A stretch of DNA of 64,000 nt, taken from positions 44,741 through 108,740 of the forward strand of contig CACKFA010000006.1 in NCBI GenBank assembly GCA_902599335.1, written 5' to 3'. Position numbers and translations under genes: made by a program. Positions 17,389 through 28,074 of the stretch are shown here, in pieces (the stretch's first letter is position 1; each line of letters opens with the position of its first letter). Under the pieces are notes generated by a model. That model searched no databases. It was not told the DNA's origin and saw only the letters and a list, made by a program, of their open reading frames with translations. This DNA comes from an uncultured Pelagibacteraceae bacterium. GTDB lineage: Bacteria > Pseudomonadota > Alphaproteobacteria > Pelagibacterales > Pelagibacteraceae.

Positions 17389-18464
17389 TAATATTTACTA
17401 TCTTTTTTTACCACATCTACATTATGAACCATACTTTCGTAAAATCCAGCTTTTGTAATTTTCACAAATTGTGGTTTATTTCTTAATTTAATGATTGTTT
17501 TTGACCCAAGATAACCCATGGAAGATTTCAATCCACCAATTAATTTATAAATAATACTCCCAACATCTCCTTTATATTTTACAAAACCTTCAACACCTTC
17601 AGGCACATATTTTGAGGAGTCTTTTTGTTTTTTTTGAAAGTATCTATCTGCTGATCCTTTGTTCATGGCTCCAACAGACCCCATGCCTCTAAAACTTTTA
17701 AAAAGCTGTCCATTTTTTTTAATTAATTTACCTGGGGTTTCGTTTGTACCCGCAAATAATGAACCAATCATTACAGCATCTGCTCCTGCAGCAAAGGCTT
17801 TTGCTAAATCACCAGAATATTTTATTCCCCCATCTGAAATTATTTTAACATTTTTATTCTTTAAACCACTTCTTACAGCTAAAATTGCGCTTAATTGTGG
17901 AACTCCTATTCCAGCAACTAATCTTGTTGTGCAAATAGAACCTGGCCCAATACCGATTTTAATTATATCTACTCCTAATTTTATTAAGAATTTTGCAGCT
18001 TCAGGTGTAGCAATATTTCCTGCACACAAAGCAATTCTGTTAGTTTTTATTTTTTTAATATATTTGATTATTTCGGCAACTTTCTTTGTATGACCATGTG
18101 CTGTGTCTACTACGATTAAATCTACGCCTTCTTTAATTATTTCTTTAGCTCTAATAAATTCATTAGGTGCTGCACCTACTGCTGCTCCAACAATTAATTT
18201 TTGTTTTTTTACTTTTTTTATCTCTGATAATTGTTTTTTTATATCAAGGTTTCTGTGAATTACTCCAATACCTCCTGCTTTTGCTATAGCTATTGCCATT
18301 CTGCTCTCTGTGACTGTATCCATTGCAGATGATAAAAGTGGAATTTTAAGTTTCAAATGCTTTGTTAAAAATACACTAGTGTCTGCATCAGAAGGTAATA
18401 TTTCAGAATACTTTGGAGCTAATGTAACATCATCAAAGGTAAGTGCTTCTTTTATGGGAACCAT
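17388..18464 (-). CDS. guaB: IMP dehydrogenase lacking CBS domains
   Basis: GuaB oxidises IMP to XMP with NAD+. The catalytic barrel is intact: EALTFDDVTLAPKYSEILPSD, IPLLSSAMDTVTESRMAIA, the active cysteine C178 in GIGPGSICTTRLVAG, the mononucleotide loop SDGGIKYSGDLAKAFAAGAD, FRGMGSVGAM and the flap residues in ADRYFQ. The protein is 358 residues, whereas family members are usually near 490, because the two CBS modules are absent: EIKKVKKQ (about residue 88) runs straight into KLIVGAAVG. The CBS pair normally mediates nucleotide regulation, so this enzyme should be constitutively active. It is followed by the TPR gene and guaA. Confidence 0.95.
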   Translation of the reverse strand: MVPIKEALTFDDVTLAPKYSEILPSDADTSVFLTKHLKLKIPLLSSAMDTVTESRMAIAIAKAGGIGVIHRNLDIKKQLSEIKKVKKQKLIVGAAVGAAPNEFIRAKEIIKEGVDLIVVDTAHGHTKKVAEIIKYIKKIKTNRIALCAGNIATPEAAKFLIKLGVDIIKIGIGPGSICTTRLVAGIGVPQLSAILAVRSGLKNKNVKIISDGGIKYSGDLAKAFAAGADAVMIGSLFAGTNETPGKLIKKNGQLFKSFRGMGSVGAMNKGSADRYFQKKQKDSSKYVPEGVEGFVKYKGDVGSIIYKLIGGLKSSMGYLGSKTIIKLRNKPQFVKITKAGFYESMVHNVDVVKKDSKY

Positions 18465-18501
18465 AATCTTTTATATACGATTCCTTTTAAATTAAAAGTC
18501 T

Positions 18502-19113
18502 CTATCGGATTTTTCTACAAATTATAAAACTTTCTTTTGAATCTTTTCTGCTAGATTTTGGTTTAAAAACCTTAACTTCTTTAAAATATTTTTTTCCCTC
18601 TGCGACGATTTCGTTAAATGTTCCTCCCATAAAAATTTTTGAAATAAAATATCCATTTTCTTTCATTAAATCTTTTGCAAAAAACATTGCCTCTTTGCAT
18701 AGTTCTCCAGTTTGAATTGAGTCAATATTTTTTATACCAGTTGTATCCACGGCCATATCAGACATTACGACGTCAACTTTACCGTTTATATGTATTTTAA
18801 TTTCTTCTTGAGTTTTTTCTTCAGTAAAATCTCCTTGGATTTGAACACTATTACCTATGGGTTCCATTTTTTTTAAATCCACAGATATCAATTTGCCACT
18901 TTTCGCTGCTTTGAGAGCATATTGAGACCAACTTCCTGGTGCAGCCCCAATATCAATTACTGATAATCCACCTTTAAAAATTTTAAATTTTTCATCAATT
19001 TCAATTAATTTGTAAGCTGATCTAGCTCTGTAACCATCTACCTTTGATTGTCGAACATAAATGTCTCTTCTCTGTTTATTTACCCAGTTTTTTGAAATTT
19101 TATTTTTTTTCAA
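18502..19113 (-). CDS. rlmE: 23S rRNA (uridine-2'-O)-methyltransferase RlmE/FtsJ
   Basis: A 203-residue SAM-dependent methyltransferase that modifies U2552 of 23S rRNA. The family N-terminus NKQRRDIYVRQSKVDGYRARSAYKL leads into the SAM motif VIDIGAAPGSWSQYAL, then VDVVMSDMAVDTTG (catalytic Asp), FISKIFMGG (catalytic Lys) and a C-terminal SRKDSKESFIICR. Length is that of E. coli FtsJ. It lies 1 base from the glycosyltransferase gene upstream and 37 bases from guaB downstream. Confidence 0.95.
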   Translation of the reverse strand: MKKNKISKNWVNKQRRDIYVRQSKVDGYRARSAYKLIEIDEKFKIFKGGLSVIDIGAAPGSWSQYALKAAKSGKLISVDLKKMEPIGNSVQIQGDFTEEKTQEEIKIHINGKVDVVMSDMAVDTTGIKNIDSIQTGELCKEAMFFAKDLMKENGYFISKIFMGGTFNEIVAEGKKYFKEVKVFKPKSSRKDSKESFIICRKIR

Positions 19114-20013
19114 TTAATTATTAAACCTAAGTTTCATTTCAACTAAACTACCATCGGTAGCTTTTACTTTTGAAATAAAATTTTTATCATTTCTTATAAG
19201 GTCGTTATTTTTTCCTGCAAAATGTAAGATGCCTATTTGATGATTTGGAAGATAAGGTTCAACTAATGTATTTTTTTCTTTGTCAAATTTTAACGCCTCT
19301 ATTAATGTCCAATTACAATAAGCTGGTAATATCTCAACATTTAATCCGTCATGATAAATTGTAATATTCATTGCTATTTGTTCTGAGCCCCAAATTTTCC
19401 CAGATTTTAATGCTGCTCTTAAATTTTTTTGCCAAACTTCCCAGTGAGATGCATTTGCCTCTAATGCAAATACTCCTATATTTAGATGAGGCTTTAAAGC
19501 AACTTCTCTCGCTATTTTTTCTGAGAAACCTGATGACTTTGCATGTTTATAATTCTGCGACTTAACTCTAGCAAAACTTCCAAAGATCCATTCGGCCCTT
19601 AGTACTCTCCCGTAAGCTCTATCTGCAGAAGTTGCAATAGATAGTTTATTATTTTCACATCCCTTTAAGTATAGCTCAATTGCACTCCATGAATTGACCC
19701 ATGCATCTGCATCTATCCATAAATATTTCTTATAACCAGGAAAATATTTTGGTAAAAAGGCTCTTGATACTTGGCTTTTAAGCCATTCTTTTCCTTTAAC
19801 TTTAAATTCAGGTACCTCTATATCCCAATCGGCTGATTTTATTTCATCAACTTTTTGTGAAAGTTGTTTTTTTTGTTCATCTGATAAACCTGCATCTAAA
19901 ATACAGATTGCAGTATTCTCACTTTCTTTAAAACGTTTAATAGAATTAACCAATTCATCTAATAACTCGTAATAATTAGAGTCTGCTAAAGATATAATGA
20001 CATTTTCTTTCAT
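19114..20013 (-). CDS. glycosyltransferase-like protein with GT-A fold
   Basis: A 299-residue cytoplasmic protein resembling family-8-type nucleotide-sugar transferases. It opens ENVIISLADSNYYELLDELVNSIKRF, has a DxD-type metal motif in YLWIDADAWVNSWSAIE at about residue 105, and a C-terminal ILHFAGKNND where GT8 proteins carry their HxxG-like motif. No membrane segment is evident. Donor and acceptor are unknown. It lies between rlmE and pssA on the same strand with no gap, so a role in envelope lipid or glycan assembly is a contextual guess. Confidence 0.65.
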   Translation of the reverse strand: MKENVIISLADSNYYELLDELVNSIKRFKESENTAICILDAGLSDEQKKQLSQKVDEIKSADWDIEVPEFKVKGKEWLKSQVSRAFLPKYFPGYKKYLWIDADAWVNSWSAIELYLKGCENNKLSIATSADRAYGRVLRAEWIFGSFARVKSQNYKHAKSSGFSEKIAREVALKPHLNIGVFALEANASHWEVWQKNLRAALKSGKIWGSEQIAMNITIYHDGLNVEILPAYCNWTLIEALKFDKEKNTLVEPYLPNHQIGILHFAGKNNDLIRNDKNFISKVKATDGSLVEMKLRFNN

Positions 20014-20822
20014 TATAGAATATCTTCAAGATCGTCTTCATCATCTTTAAAGTTTTGATCTTCGTTTTGTTTTTTCAACTTTTGATAATGGAAAAAACTT
20101 ATCGGAAGCATACCCAAATATATAATTGCACTAATAAATATAACGTTAAATGGGTATATTAGAAGTAATCCAAAAAATAAAACTATGCCAAATAATAAAA
20201 AAATAGTTGCTTTTCTTTGAATTACAATTTTTTTAAATGAATAGCTTGGAAATTTACTGATCAGTAATAAAGATGTTACAATAAAAAAAACTGGAACAAC
20301 AATATCATAATTTATCATTATAAAATCAAAGCTTGTAAGACTAAAAATTAATGGAGTCAGTACTAAGATACCTCCTGCTGGAGATGGAACCCCTTCAAAA
20401 AAATTATCTCTCCAAGAAGGTGCTTGACCTGTATTTACGTTAAAACGAGCTAAACGTAATGCAACACAAATTACATATATTAAACATAACAACCATCCAA
20501 ATCTTCCTAGAGTATTTAGTTTCCAGAAATACATAATAAATGCTGGAGCTACTCCAAAACTTATCATATCTGTAAGAGAGTCTAGCTCTTTACCAACTTT
20601 CGATGTCCCTTTGATTAGTCTTGCTATTCTTCCATCTAATCCATCAATGAGAGCAGCAAACATAATTGCTATAATCGCAAATTCAAATTTTCCATCCAAT
20701 GCAAACCTAATAGATGATAAACCTATACAAACCCCTATTAGAGTTAGCATATTAGGTAAAATTACTCTTGCATTGGTTTTTTTATCTGTAACAATTTTCA
20801 AATTGTTTTTTGGTTGTTCCAT
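20013..20822 (-). CDS. pssA: CDP-diacylglycerol-serine O-phosphatidyltransferase
   Basis: PssA makes phosphatidylserine from CDP-diacylglycerol and serine in the inner membrane. The CDP-alcohol phosphotransferase motif D-G-x2-A-R-x8-G-x3-D-x3-D is complete in LDGRIARLIKGTSKVGKELD followed by SLTD, and several membrane helices follow. An ATG at 20873 would extend the protein by 17 residues but overlaps psd; the ATG at 20822 (MEQPKNNLKIVTDKK) begins 4 bases past the psd stop and is preferred. A charged tail (EDQNFKDDEDDLED) ends the protein. psd and pssA together make phosphatidylethanolamine. Confidence 0.95.
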   Translation of the reverse strand: MEQPKNNLKIVTDKKTNARVILPNMLTLIGVCIGLSSIRFALDGKFEFAIIAIMFAALIDGLDGRIARLIKGTSKVGKELDSLTDMISFGVAPAFIMYFWKLNTLGRFGWLLCLIYVICVALRLARFNVNTGQAPSWRDNFFEGVPSPAGGILVLTPLIFSLTSFDFIMINYDIVVPVFFIVTSLLLISKFPSYSFKKIVIQRKATIFLLFGIVLFFGLLLIYPFNVIFISAIIYLGMLPISFFHYQKLKKQNEDQNFKDDEDDLEDIL

Positions 20823-20826
20823 AAAA

Positions 20827-21474
20827 TTAATTTTTAGCCAGCAGTGTTTCTCCTGAAATTGCTGTTTGTCCAACTTTAACTAGAGGTTCATAATTTTCAT
20901 AATAAACATCTGCTCTACTACCAAATCTAATCATACCAATTCTATCACCTTGATTAAGGTGTTGATTGTTATTTGTTTCACAAACTATTCTTCTTGCAAC
21001 TAATCCTGCAATTTGAACGACTACAATATCATTCCCATGCTTATCTTTAATTTTATAATAATTTCTCTCATTGTCTTCACTCGCTTTATCTAAAGAAGCA
21101 TTTAAAAATTTACCAGGTTTATATAAAATATCTTCAACAATACCTGAGCACGGTGTTCTGTTTACATGACAGTCAAAGACATTCATAAAAATACTTATTT
21201 TTTTAAATTTTTTATTTTCTAGTCCAAGCTCTTTAGGACCATCTACTTCTTCAACTTTAATTACCTCTCCATCAGCAGGACTTACGAGATAACTATCGTC
21301 TCCTATAATTGTTCTTTCTGGATCTCTAAAAAAATAATATACCCAGACAGTTAGTAAAATTCCTATTAATCCTAAAAAATTATTAATAATTAAAAAAATG
21401 ATAGTTATGAATACAGCTATAACTATAAACTTGTATCCTTCAGTGTGAATCTTTGGAAATATCTTACTAAACAT
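20827..21474 (-). CDS. psd: phosphatidylserine decarboxylase proenzyme
   Basis: A 215-residue, short-type proenzyme that decarboxylates phosphatidylserine to phosphatidylethanolamine. The self-cleavage site that creates the pyruvoyl group is G185-S186 in GMIRFGSRADVYY. Two membrane segments occupy residues 15-50, and FRDPERTIIGDDSYLVSPADG and FMNVFDCHVNRTPCSG are family blocks. It is the first gene of a long leftward run ending at panB and is divergent from icd, with a 76-base AT-rich gap that should hold both promoters. Confidence 0.96.
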   Translation of the reverse strand: MFSKIFPKIHTEGYKFIVIAVFITIIFLIINNFLGLIGILLTVWVYYFFRDPERTIIGDDSYLVSPADGEVIKVEEVDGPKELGLENKKFKKISIFMNVFDCHVNRTPCSGIVEDILYKPGKFLNASLDKASEDNERNYYKIKDKHGNDIVVVQIAGLVARRIVCETNNNQHLNQGDRIGMIRFGSRADVYYENYEPLVKVGQTAISGETLLAKN

Positions 21475-21550
21475 ATTCTTCTATTTGCTAATTTTCGATT
21501 AATATGTATATAAAACGATCAAATTCAATTAATAAGATAATTTTTATTTA

Positions 21551-22765
21551 ATGAGCAAAATCAAGGTAAAAAACCCAGTTGTAGAGCTGGATGGCGATGA
21601 AATGACTCGTATTATTTGGGAGTTCATCAAAAATAAATTAATACTCCCATATCTAGATCTTGGTATCGAGTATTACGATTTAAGCATGAAAAGCAGAGAC
21701 AATACTGATGATCAAATTACCATTGACTCTGCAAATGCTATTAAAAAAATTGGTGTTGGTATAAAGTGTGCAACGATTACACCTGATGAAGCAAGAGTAG
21801 AAGAATTTGATTTAAAAAAAATGTGGAGATCTCCAAACGGAACCATAAGAAATATAATTGGAGGAACAGTATTTAGAGAACCAATTATTTGTAAAAATAT
21901 TCCAAAACTTGTTCCATCTTGGACTGATCCAGTGATTATTGGAAGACATGCTTTTGGTGATCAATATAGAGCAACAGATTTTAAAGTTCCTGGGAAAGGA
22001 AAAATGGAAGTAAAGTGGACATCTGAAGATGGAAAAGATGAAATTAAATATGAGGTATTTAATTTTACAGGTCCTGGTGTGGCTTTATCAATGTACAATT
22101 TAGATAAGTCTATTGAAGATTTTGCAAGATCTTGTTTCAGTTATGGGTTAATTAAAAAATGGCCTGTTTATATGTCAACTAAAAATACAATTCTAAAACA
22201 ATATGATGGAAGATTTAAAGATATTTTCCAAGAAATTTTCGACAGAGAATATAAAAGCGAATTTGAAAAAAATAATTTAACTTACGAGCATAGATTAATT
22301 GATGACATGGTTGCATGTGCGATGAAGTGGAGTGGAAAATATATTTGGGCTTGCAAAAATTATGATGGAGATGTGCAATCAGATACTATGGCACAAGGTT
22401 ATGGGTCTCTAGGATTAATGACAAGTACATTATTAACTCCAGATGGGAAAGTAATGGAAGCAGAGGCTGCACACGGAACAGTAACTAGACATTATAGAAT
22501 GCATCAACAAGGAAAAGAAACTTCAACAAACCCTATCGCATCAATTTTTGCTTGGACTAGAGGATTGGCTCACAGAGGCAAATTAGATGGCAATGAAGAA
22601 CTAATTAAATTTGCACAAACTTTAGAAAAAGTTTGTATTGAATGTGTGGAAAGTGGATCAATGACAAAAGATTTGGCGATTCTTGTTGGTCCAAATAGTA
22701 AATTCTTAACTACTAATCAATTTTTAGATGAAATTGATGGAAATTTAAAAAAGAAATTAAACTAA
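21551..22765 (+). CDS. icd: isocitrate dehydrogenase (NADP+)
   Basis: A 404-residue enzyme of the TCA cycle, converting isocitrate to 2-oxoglutarate with NADP+. It belongs to the homodimeric, eukaryote-like subfamily: it begins [21 protein letters not shown] and has the substrate motif [57 protein letters not shown] (metal-binding Asp residues) and [30 protein letters not shown]. It stands alone on the plus strand and converges with alaS, overlapping by 9 bases. Confidence 0.97.
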   Translation: MSKIKVKNPVVELDGDEMTRIIWEFIKNKLILPYLDLGIEYYDLSMKSRDNTDDQITIDSANAIKKIGVGIKCATITPDEARVEEFDLKKMWRSPNGTIRNIIGGTVFREPIICKNIPKLVPSWTDPVIIGRHAFGDQYRATDFKVPGKGKMEVKWTSEDGKDEIKYEVFNFTGPGVALSMYNLDKSIEDFARSCFSYGLIKKWPVYMSTKNTILKQYDGRFKDIFQEIFDREYKSEFEKNNLTYEHRLIDDMVACAMKWSGKYIWACKNYDGDVQSDTMAQGYGSLGLMTSTLLTPDGKVMEAEAAHGTVTRHYRMHQQGKETSTNPIASIFAWTRGLAHRGKLDGNEELIKFAQTLEKVCIECVESGSMTKDLAILVGPNSKFLTTNQFLDEIDGNLKKKLN

Positions 22766-25423
22766 ACTCTTAAGCTTTTCGAAAGCTTCTTCAATTTTTG
22801 ATTGATCCTGTCCACCAGCTTGAGCAAAGTCTTTTCTTCCTCCACCACCTTTACCACCAATTATTTCAGATCCAACTTTAACAAACTGAACTGCATCAAA
22901 CTTTTTGGTTAAATTATCTGTTACTCCAACAGCTAATCCAACCTTGTCATCTTTATTTGCAAACACTACCACAATACCTTCACCTAAATCTTTTTTACCT
23001 TTGTCTACAAGTTTTCTTAATTCTTTTGGAGGCAATCCATCTATTTTTTGGAGTCTTAACTTAACTCCATTAATTTCTTCGTCTTTAATAATATTTTTAG
23101 ATTTATCCTCTAAAATTGCATTTACTGAGATAGTCTCTAATTGTTTAGTTAAATTTTTGATTAAAGTTTTTTGGTCAGTTTCTTCTAAACTTGGTTTTCC
23201 TCCCAATTTAATGATTTGCTGACTTAACTCTTTAATTGTTTCCTCATCTTTTTCTACAGATAAGTTAGATAACTTTTCTTTATTTTTTAAATATTCCTCT
23301 AATTGTTTATCTCTCAAAGCCTCAATTCTTCTAACCCCTGCAGCAATTGAAGACTGACTGACAATCTTAAATTTACCAATATCTCCAGTGTTTTTGACGT
23401 GTGTTCCACCACACAACTCTGTTGAAAAATACTTTCCATCCTCGTCTCCCATTGAAAGAACCCTTACTTCATCTCCGTATTTTTCACCAAATAATGCTAA
23501 AGCACCATTTTCAACTGCCTCATCAGGTGTCATTAATCTAGTTTTAACCTCAGATTTTTTAGACACCATTGTGTTTACAAATTCTTCTATTTTATCAATT
23601 TCTTCATTCAAAATAGGTTTCATATGACTAAAATCAAATCTTAATCTGCTTGGCTCTACCAAAGATCCTTTCTGAGTGACATGAGTACCTAGAACTCTTC
23701 GTAAAGATTCATGTAGCAGATGGGTTGCTGAGTGATAAGCACGGGTATTATCTCTTCTTTCTACATCAATTTTTAGCTCTACGTTTTCCTGTAATTTTAT
23801 AGATCCGCTCTTAACCTTTCCATAATGGACAAATAAATCTCCTAGTTTTTTTTGGACATCGTTTACTTCAAATTTAAAATCATTTGATACTATTTCACCA
23901 GTATCACCAACCTGACCTCCAGACTCGCCATAGAAAGGAGTTTGATTTACTATGATTATTCCTTCATCATTTTCTTTTAACTGATCTACTTCTTTATTGT
24001 CTTTTAAAAGAGATAACACGACACCTTCAGCTTGATTAGTTTCGTATCCTAAAAATTCAGTTGCTTCTAATTTATCTTTTATTCCAAACCAAATATCTTC
24101 AACCGCTGCATCACCAGAACCTTTCCAATTTTTCTTAGCAAGTTCTCTGCTTTCCTTCATTAATGATCGAAACTTTTCAGTATCAATTGACATTGATTTA
24201 TTTCTTAAAATATCTTCGGTAAGATCTAATGGAAAACCATAGGTATCGTATAATTTAAAAGCTACTTCACCTGGTAACACTTTATCTATTTTAGATATTT
24301 CATCATTTAAAATTTTTATTCCTCTATCTAATAGAACTAAAAATTTTTCTTCTTCCATTTTTAAAGTTTCTTTAATTAAAGACTCTGCTCTAATTAATTC
24401 TGGATAGTTTCCAGACATTTCATCTTTAAGAGTATCAAACAAATTATAAAAAACTGGTTCTTTTGATCCAAGTAAATGCGAATGTCTCATCCCTCTTCTC
24501 ATAATTCTTCTTAGAACATATCCTCTTCCTTCATTCGAAGGTAAAACACCTTCAGCAATTAAAAATGAACTTGCTCGTAAGTGATCAGCTATAACTCTAA
24601 AACTTGAAAGATTAGATTTTTCTGATTTAACTTTTACAATTTCAGATGCAGAGTTAATTATTTTTTTGAAATGATCTGTTTCATAATTATCATGAGTTCC
24701 TTGTAGTAAAGCTGCGATTCTCTCAAGCCCCATACCCGTATCAACAGATGGTTTTGGAAGATTAACTCTTTTATCTTTAGTAACTTGCTCAAACTGCATA
24801 AATACTAAGTTCCAAATTTCAATAAACCTATCTCCATCCTCATCTTTAGTTCCTGGTAATCCACCTGGTAAATGATCACCATGGTCAAAGAAGATCTCTG
24901 AGCACGGTCCACAAGGACCTGTCTCTCCCATTGACCAAAAATTATCTGATGTAGCAATTCTAATTATTCTATCATCTCTAAAACCCGCTATTTTCTTCCA
25001 AAAATTAAAGGCTTCATCGTCTTCATGAAATACAGTTACATAAAGTCTGTTTTTATCTATTCCAAAATCTTTTGTGATTAAGTTCCAAGCATAGTGAATT
25101 GCTTGTTCTTTGAAGTAATCACCAAAAGAAAAGTTTCCCAACATTTCAAAGAATGTGTGGTGTCTTGGTGTGTAACCAACATTTTCTAAATCGTTATGCT
25201 TTCCTCCTGCCCTTACACATTTTTGTGATGTTGTTGCTCTGACGTAATCTCTTTTTTCTAATCCTGTAAAAACATTCTTAAACTGAACCATTCCAGAGTT
25301 GGCAAACATCAATGTAGGATCATTGTTTGGAACCAGATTACTAGATTCTACAATTTTATGATCGTTCTTTTCAAAATACTTTAAGAAAGTATTTCTTATT
25401 TCATTGAGTGTTTTGTCTGCCAT
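22757..25423 (-). CDS. alaS: alanine-tRNA ligase
   Basis: A full-length 888-residue class II synthetase. The catalytic domain has [33 protein letters not shown] and [16 protein letters not shown]; the editing domain has the zinc ligands in [17 protein letters not shown] and [17 protein letters not shown]; and the C-terminal oligomerisation domain ends [21 protein letters not shown]. All domains are intact with no internal stop. It lies downstream of recA, separated by a rho-independent terminator, so it should have its own promoter in the 48-base stretch 25424-25471. Confidence 0.98.
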   Translation of the reverse strand: MADKTLNEIRNTFLKYFEKNDHKIVESSNLVPNNDPTLMFANSGMVQFKNVFTGLEKRDYVRATTSQKCVRAGGKHNDLENVGYTPRHHTFFEMLGNFSFGDYFKEQAIHYAWNLITKDFGIDKNRLYVTVFHEDDEAFNFWKKIAGFRDDRIIRIATSDNFWSMGETGPCGPCSEIFFDHGDHLPGGLPGTKDEDGDRFIEIWNLVFMQFEQVTKDKRVNLPKPSVDTGMGLERIAALLQGTHDNYETDHFKKIINSASEIVKVKSEKSNLSSFRVIADHLRASSFLIAEGVLPSNEGRGYVLRRIMRRGMRHSHLLGSKEPVFYNLFDTLKDEMSGNYPELIRAESLIKETLKMEEEKFLVLLDRGIKILNDEISKIDKVLPGEVAFKLYDTYGFPLDLTEDILRNKSMSIDTEKFRSLMKESRELAKKNWKGSGDAAVEDIWFGIKDKLEATEFLGYETNQAEGVVLSLLKDNKEVDQLKENDEGIIIVNQTPFYGESGGQVGDTGEIVSNDFKFEVNDVQKKLGDLFVHYGKVKSGSIKLQENVELKIDVERRDNTRAYHSATHLLHESLRRVLGTHVTQKGSLVEPSRLRFDFSHMKPILNEEIDKIEEFVNTMVSKKSEVKTRLMTPDEAVENGALALFGEKYGDEVRVLSMGDEDGKYFSTELCGGTHVKNTGDIGKFKIVSQSSIAAGVRRIEALRDKQLEEYLKNKEKLSNLSVEKDEETIKELSQQIIKLGGKPSLEETDQKTLIKNLTKQLETISVNAILEDKSKNIIKDEEINGVKLRLQKIDGLPPKELRKLVDKGKKDLGEGIVVVFANKDDKVGLAVGVTDNLTKKFDAVQFVKVGSEIIGGKGGGGRKDFAQAGGQDQSKIEEAFEKLKSLV

Positions 25424-25470
25424 ATTTTTAAAATACAGCTTTTTTATTCTATGTCTAGATATCGAAGGGA

Positions 25471-25499
25471 AAAAAGGCGCTTAAATTAAGCGCCTTTTA
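25471..25499 (-). terminator. intrinsic terminator downstream of recA
   Basis: The hairpin has arms of up to 13 bases (25472-25484 and 25486-25498) around an AT-rich centre, with a GGCGC core. In the leftward direction it is followed by a short U-run (from 25475). It begins 18 bases beyond the recA stop. Confidence 0.85.
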
Positions 25500-25516
25500 T
25501 TAATAAAGATGACCTA

Positions 25517-26671
25517 TTAATTCTTTTTAGATGGAGGAGTAGCTTCTGCTTTTTCAGCTTCTTCTTTTTCAACTACTTTCTTCTCTTTCTCTAATTTTTC
25601 AGGATCGATTGGATTTCCTTCTATTTTCTTAGAAATCACACCTGCTTTTTCTCTAATTGCCATTTCAATTTCTGCAGCAACTTTAGGGTTTTGAGCTAAA
25701 TAAGTCTTAACATTCTCTCTACCTTGACCAATCTTCTCACCCTTATAAGCATACCATGCACCTGATTTTTCAATTATATCTGCTTTTGAACCAAGATCGA
25801 CTAGTTCGCCCATCTTGCTAATTCCTCTTCCATACATCAAGTCAAACTCAACAACTTTAAATGGTGGTGCTACTTTATTCTTAACTACCTTCACTCTTGT
25901 AGAGTTACCAATAATTTCATCTTTATCTTTAATCGCACCAATTCTTCTTATATCCATTCTTACAGATGAGTAAAACTTAAGTGCGTTACCACCTGATGTC
26001 GTTTCAGGACTTCCAAACATAACTCCAATTTTCATTCTAATTTGATTGATGAAAATCATCATTGTGTTTGTGTTTGAAATTGAACCTGTTAATTTTCTTA
26101 AAGCCTGACTCATTAATCTTGATTGAAGACCAACATGATGATCTCCCATCTCTCCTTCAATTTCAGCTTTTGGAGTTAAAGCTGCAACAGAGTCAATAAC
26201 GATTACTGAAATAGAGCCTGATTTTACTAGTGTATCAGCAATTTCTAGTGCTTGCTCACCAGTATCTGGCTGTGAAATTAAAAGTTCTTCTGTATTTACA
26301 CCTAATTTTTTTGCATAAACTGGATCTAATGCGTGTTCTGCATCAACGAAAGCACAAATTCCACCAGATTTTTGAGCTTCAGCAACAACTTGTAATGCTA
26401 GTGTTGTTTTTCCAGATGATTCTGGTCCGTAAACTTCTATAATTCTTCCTTTTGGTAATCCACCGATACCTAAAGCTAAATCAAGACTTAAAGAACCTGT
26501 TGAAACAGACTCAATATCCATAGCTCTCTTTTCACCAAGCTTCATTACAGAGCCTTTTCCAAAATTATCTGTAATTTGAGCTATTGCAGCGTCTAACGCT
26601 TTGTTCTTTTCTTTAACATCCATTTCTTGATCTTTGGTAGATTTAACTACTTTTAGGTTATTTTTCGTCAT
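25517..26671 (-). CDS. recA: recombinase RecA
   Basis: RecA (384 residues) catalyses strand exchange and acts as SOS co-protease. Landmarks are the P-loop [12 protein letters not shown] at about residues 82-92, [41 protein letters not shown], the DNA-binding loops with [10 protein letters not shown] and [18 protein letters not shown], and the C-terminal [15 protein letters not shown]. It is somewhat longer than the usual 350 because of an N-terminal extension and a charged, Lys/Glu-rich tail. A LexA-type box-like sequence lies about 52 bases upstream of the start, and a terminator follows the gene. Confidence 0.98.
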   Translation of the reverse strand: MTKNNLKVVKSTKDQEMDVKEKNKALDAAIAQITDNFGKGSVMKLGEKRAMDIESVSTGSLSLDLALGIGGLPKGRIIEVYGPESSGKTTLALQVVAEAQKSGGICAFVDAEHALDPVYAKKLGVNTEELLISQPDTGEQALEIADTLVKSGSISVIVIDSVAALTPKAEIEGEMGDHHVGLQSRLMSQALRKLTGSISNTNTMMIFINQIRMKIGVMFGSPETTSGGNALKFYSSVRMDIRRIGAIKDKDEIIGNSTRVKVVKNKVAPPFKVVEFDLMYGRGISKMGELVDLGSKADIIEKSGAWYAYKGEKIGQGRENVKTYLAQNPKVAAEIEMAIREKAGVISKKIEGNPIDPEKLEKEKKVVEKEEAEKAEATPPSKKN

Positions 26672-26722
26672 TTTTTGCCTCTTTTTTTAAATTTTTTTGT
26701 CACTCGAATCATGAATATAAAT

Positions 26723-26737
26723 GTACACATTTTGTTC
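26723..26737 (-). promoter_or_regulatory. possible LexA-type (SOS) box upstream of recA
   Basis: On the recA strand this reads GAACAAAATGTGTAC, that is GAAC-N7-GTAC, one mismatch from the alphaproteobacterial SOS consensus GAAC-N7-GAAC. It lies 52 bases before the recA start codon, a normal operator position, and shares GAACAAAA with the exact box upstream of umuD. Confidence 0.45.
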
Positions 26738-26781
26738 TCATTAGCAATATAATTATTTTTAATGACAAAAAAATCAAATAT

Positions 26782-28074
26782 TTACTTAAGTTTTAGATAT
26801 TGGCTATTCAGTAGGCCTACTGCTTTAAGTAGATTATATTGAGCCATTAAATAATCTCTCTCGGAGTTCACTAAAGAAAGTTGTGCAGAAAGTAGGAGTG
26901 AATTTGATTGAATAACGTCTAAGGTTGTTCTCGATCCTCTTTCATACTCTGCTGCAATCCCCTCGTTGGCAATTTCTGCTGATTTTAGTTGAACTCTCAC
27001 AGAATTTAAAAAACTTTTGGATGACTCTAAACTTGACCACGCACTTGCAACGTTAGTTTCATTAGTTTTAACAGCGTGATCTAACAATAATCTTTTTCTA
27101 TTTGTTAAATTTGTATTTTTGCTAATTTTATATTTCTTTTTTCCACCAGAATAAAAAGGCCAACTAACTGTTGCTTTTAATATATCTTTATCTCTTTCTG
27201 CAACAGTTGAACTGAGATCGTCAGTGTAAGATTTCTCTAATGAAACTGAAGCAGTAGGTTTTAAATCTGACTCTGAAATTGCTATATCTTTTTCAGACTT
27301 TTCTAAATCTAGTTTTGCAATTTGGATATCTGGATGATTTTGTTTTGATAAATTTATTGCTTCTTTTAAGGATTTTGGAATATTAACAATTGCATTTGAA
27401 TTTTTCTGTAATTTATTTGGATCATTTATTTTTCCTATAATATTTTCATAATTAAGTTTACTAATTAATAAATCACTTTTAGACTTTGCAAATTGTGCTT
27501 GCGCGCCAGCAAGAGAGGATTCTGACTGTGCAACATCTGTATTTGTAATTTGTCCTCGATCTCTTCTAATTTTATCATTTTCTACCTGTCTAATTAAAAG
27601 ATTTAAATTCTTTGAATTTATATTTAGTTTTTCTCTTGATAAAACTAATCTTGTAAATGCCTTTATAGCATCATGTAATACTTCTTGTTCTTTTTTAATT
27701 AATTTTGCTTTTGCTAAATTTAATAAAACTTTGTTTTTTTCAAGTGTAAGATCTCTACCATAATCTAGTATTGTTTGTTCTATCTTTAAAGATGTAGTAA
27801 AAGGATCAACATCATTTTTAGTTGCTGTACCACCATTTTGATTCTTTAATGTATTGGTATTTTCAAAACTTTTAGAGCCACTTAGAGTAACAGAAGGTTT
27901 ATAATCTGCTTCAGAAATTTTAATATCCTCTTCAGAAACTTTTATGTTTTCTCTTTCAGCATTCAATTGAATATTATTTTGATAAGTTTGATTCAATGCT
28001 TCAAGAAGAGAAACTGCAAAGGCGTTACTAAAATAAAATATTGATGAGATAAATATTATAAATATTTTTTTCAT
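26782..28074 (-). CDS. TolC family outer membrane protein
   Basis: A 430-residue outer-membrane efflux channel of the TolC/OprM superfamily with a signal peptide (MKKIFIIFISSIFYFSNAFA). It has two internally related halves rich in long amphipathic helices, such as SLLEALNQTYQNNIQLNAERENIKVSEED and SLKEAINLSKQNHPDIQIAKLDLEKSEKD, and the family C-terminal segment EYERGSRTTLDVIQSNSLLLSAQLSLVNSERDYLMAQYNLLKAVG. It would form the exit duct for type I secretion or RND/MFS pumps, whose other parts are not in the window. It overlaps the glycerate kinase gene by 4 bases. Confidence 0.92.
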   Translation of the reverse strand: MKKIFIIFISSIFYFSNAFAVSLLEALNQTYQNNIQLNAERENIKVSEEDIKISEADYKPSVTLSGSKSFENTNTLKNQNGGTATKNDVDPFTTSLKIEQTILDYGRDLTLEKNKVLLNLAKAKLIKKEQEVLHDAIKAFTRLVLSREKLNINSKNLNLLIRQVENDKIRRDRGQITNTDVAQSESSLAGAQAQFAKSKSDLLISKLNYENIIGKINDPNKLQKNSNAIVNIPKSLKEAINLSKQNHPDIQIAKLDLEKSEKDIAISESDLKPTASVSLEKSYTDDLSSTVAERDKDILKATVSWPFYSGGKKKYKISKNTNLTNRKRLLLDHAVKTNETNVASAWSSLESSKSFLNSVRVQLKSAEIANEGIAAEYERGSRTTLDVIQSNSLLLSAQLSLVNSERDYLMAQYNLLKAVGLLNSQYLKLK

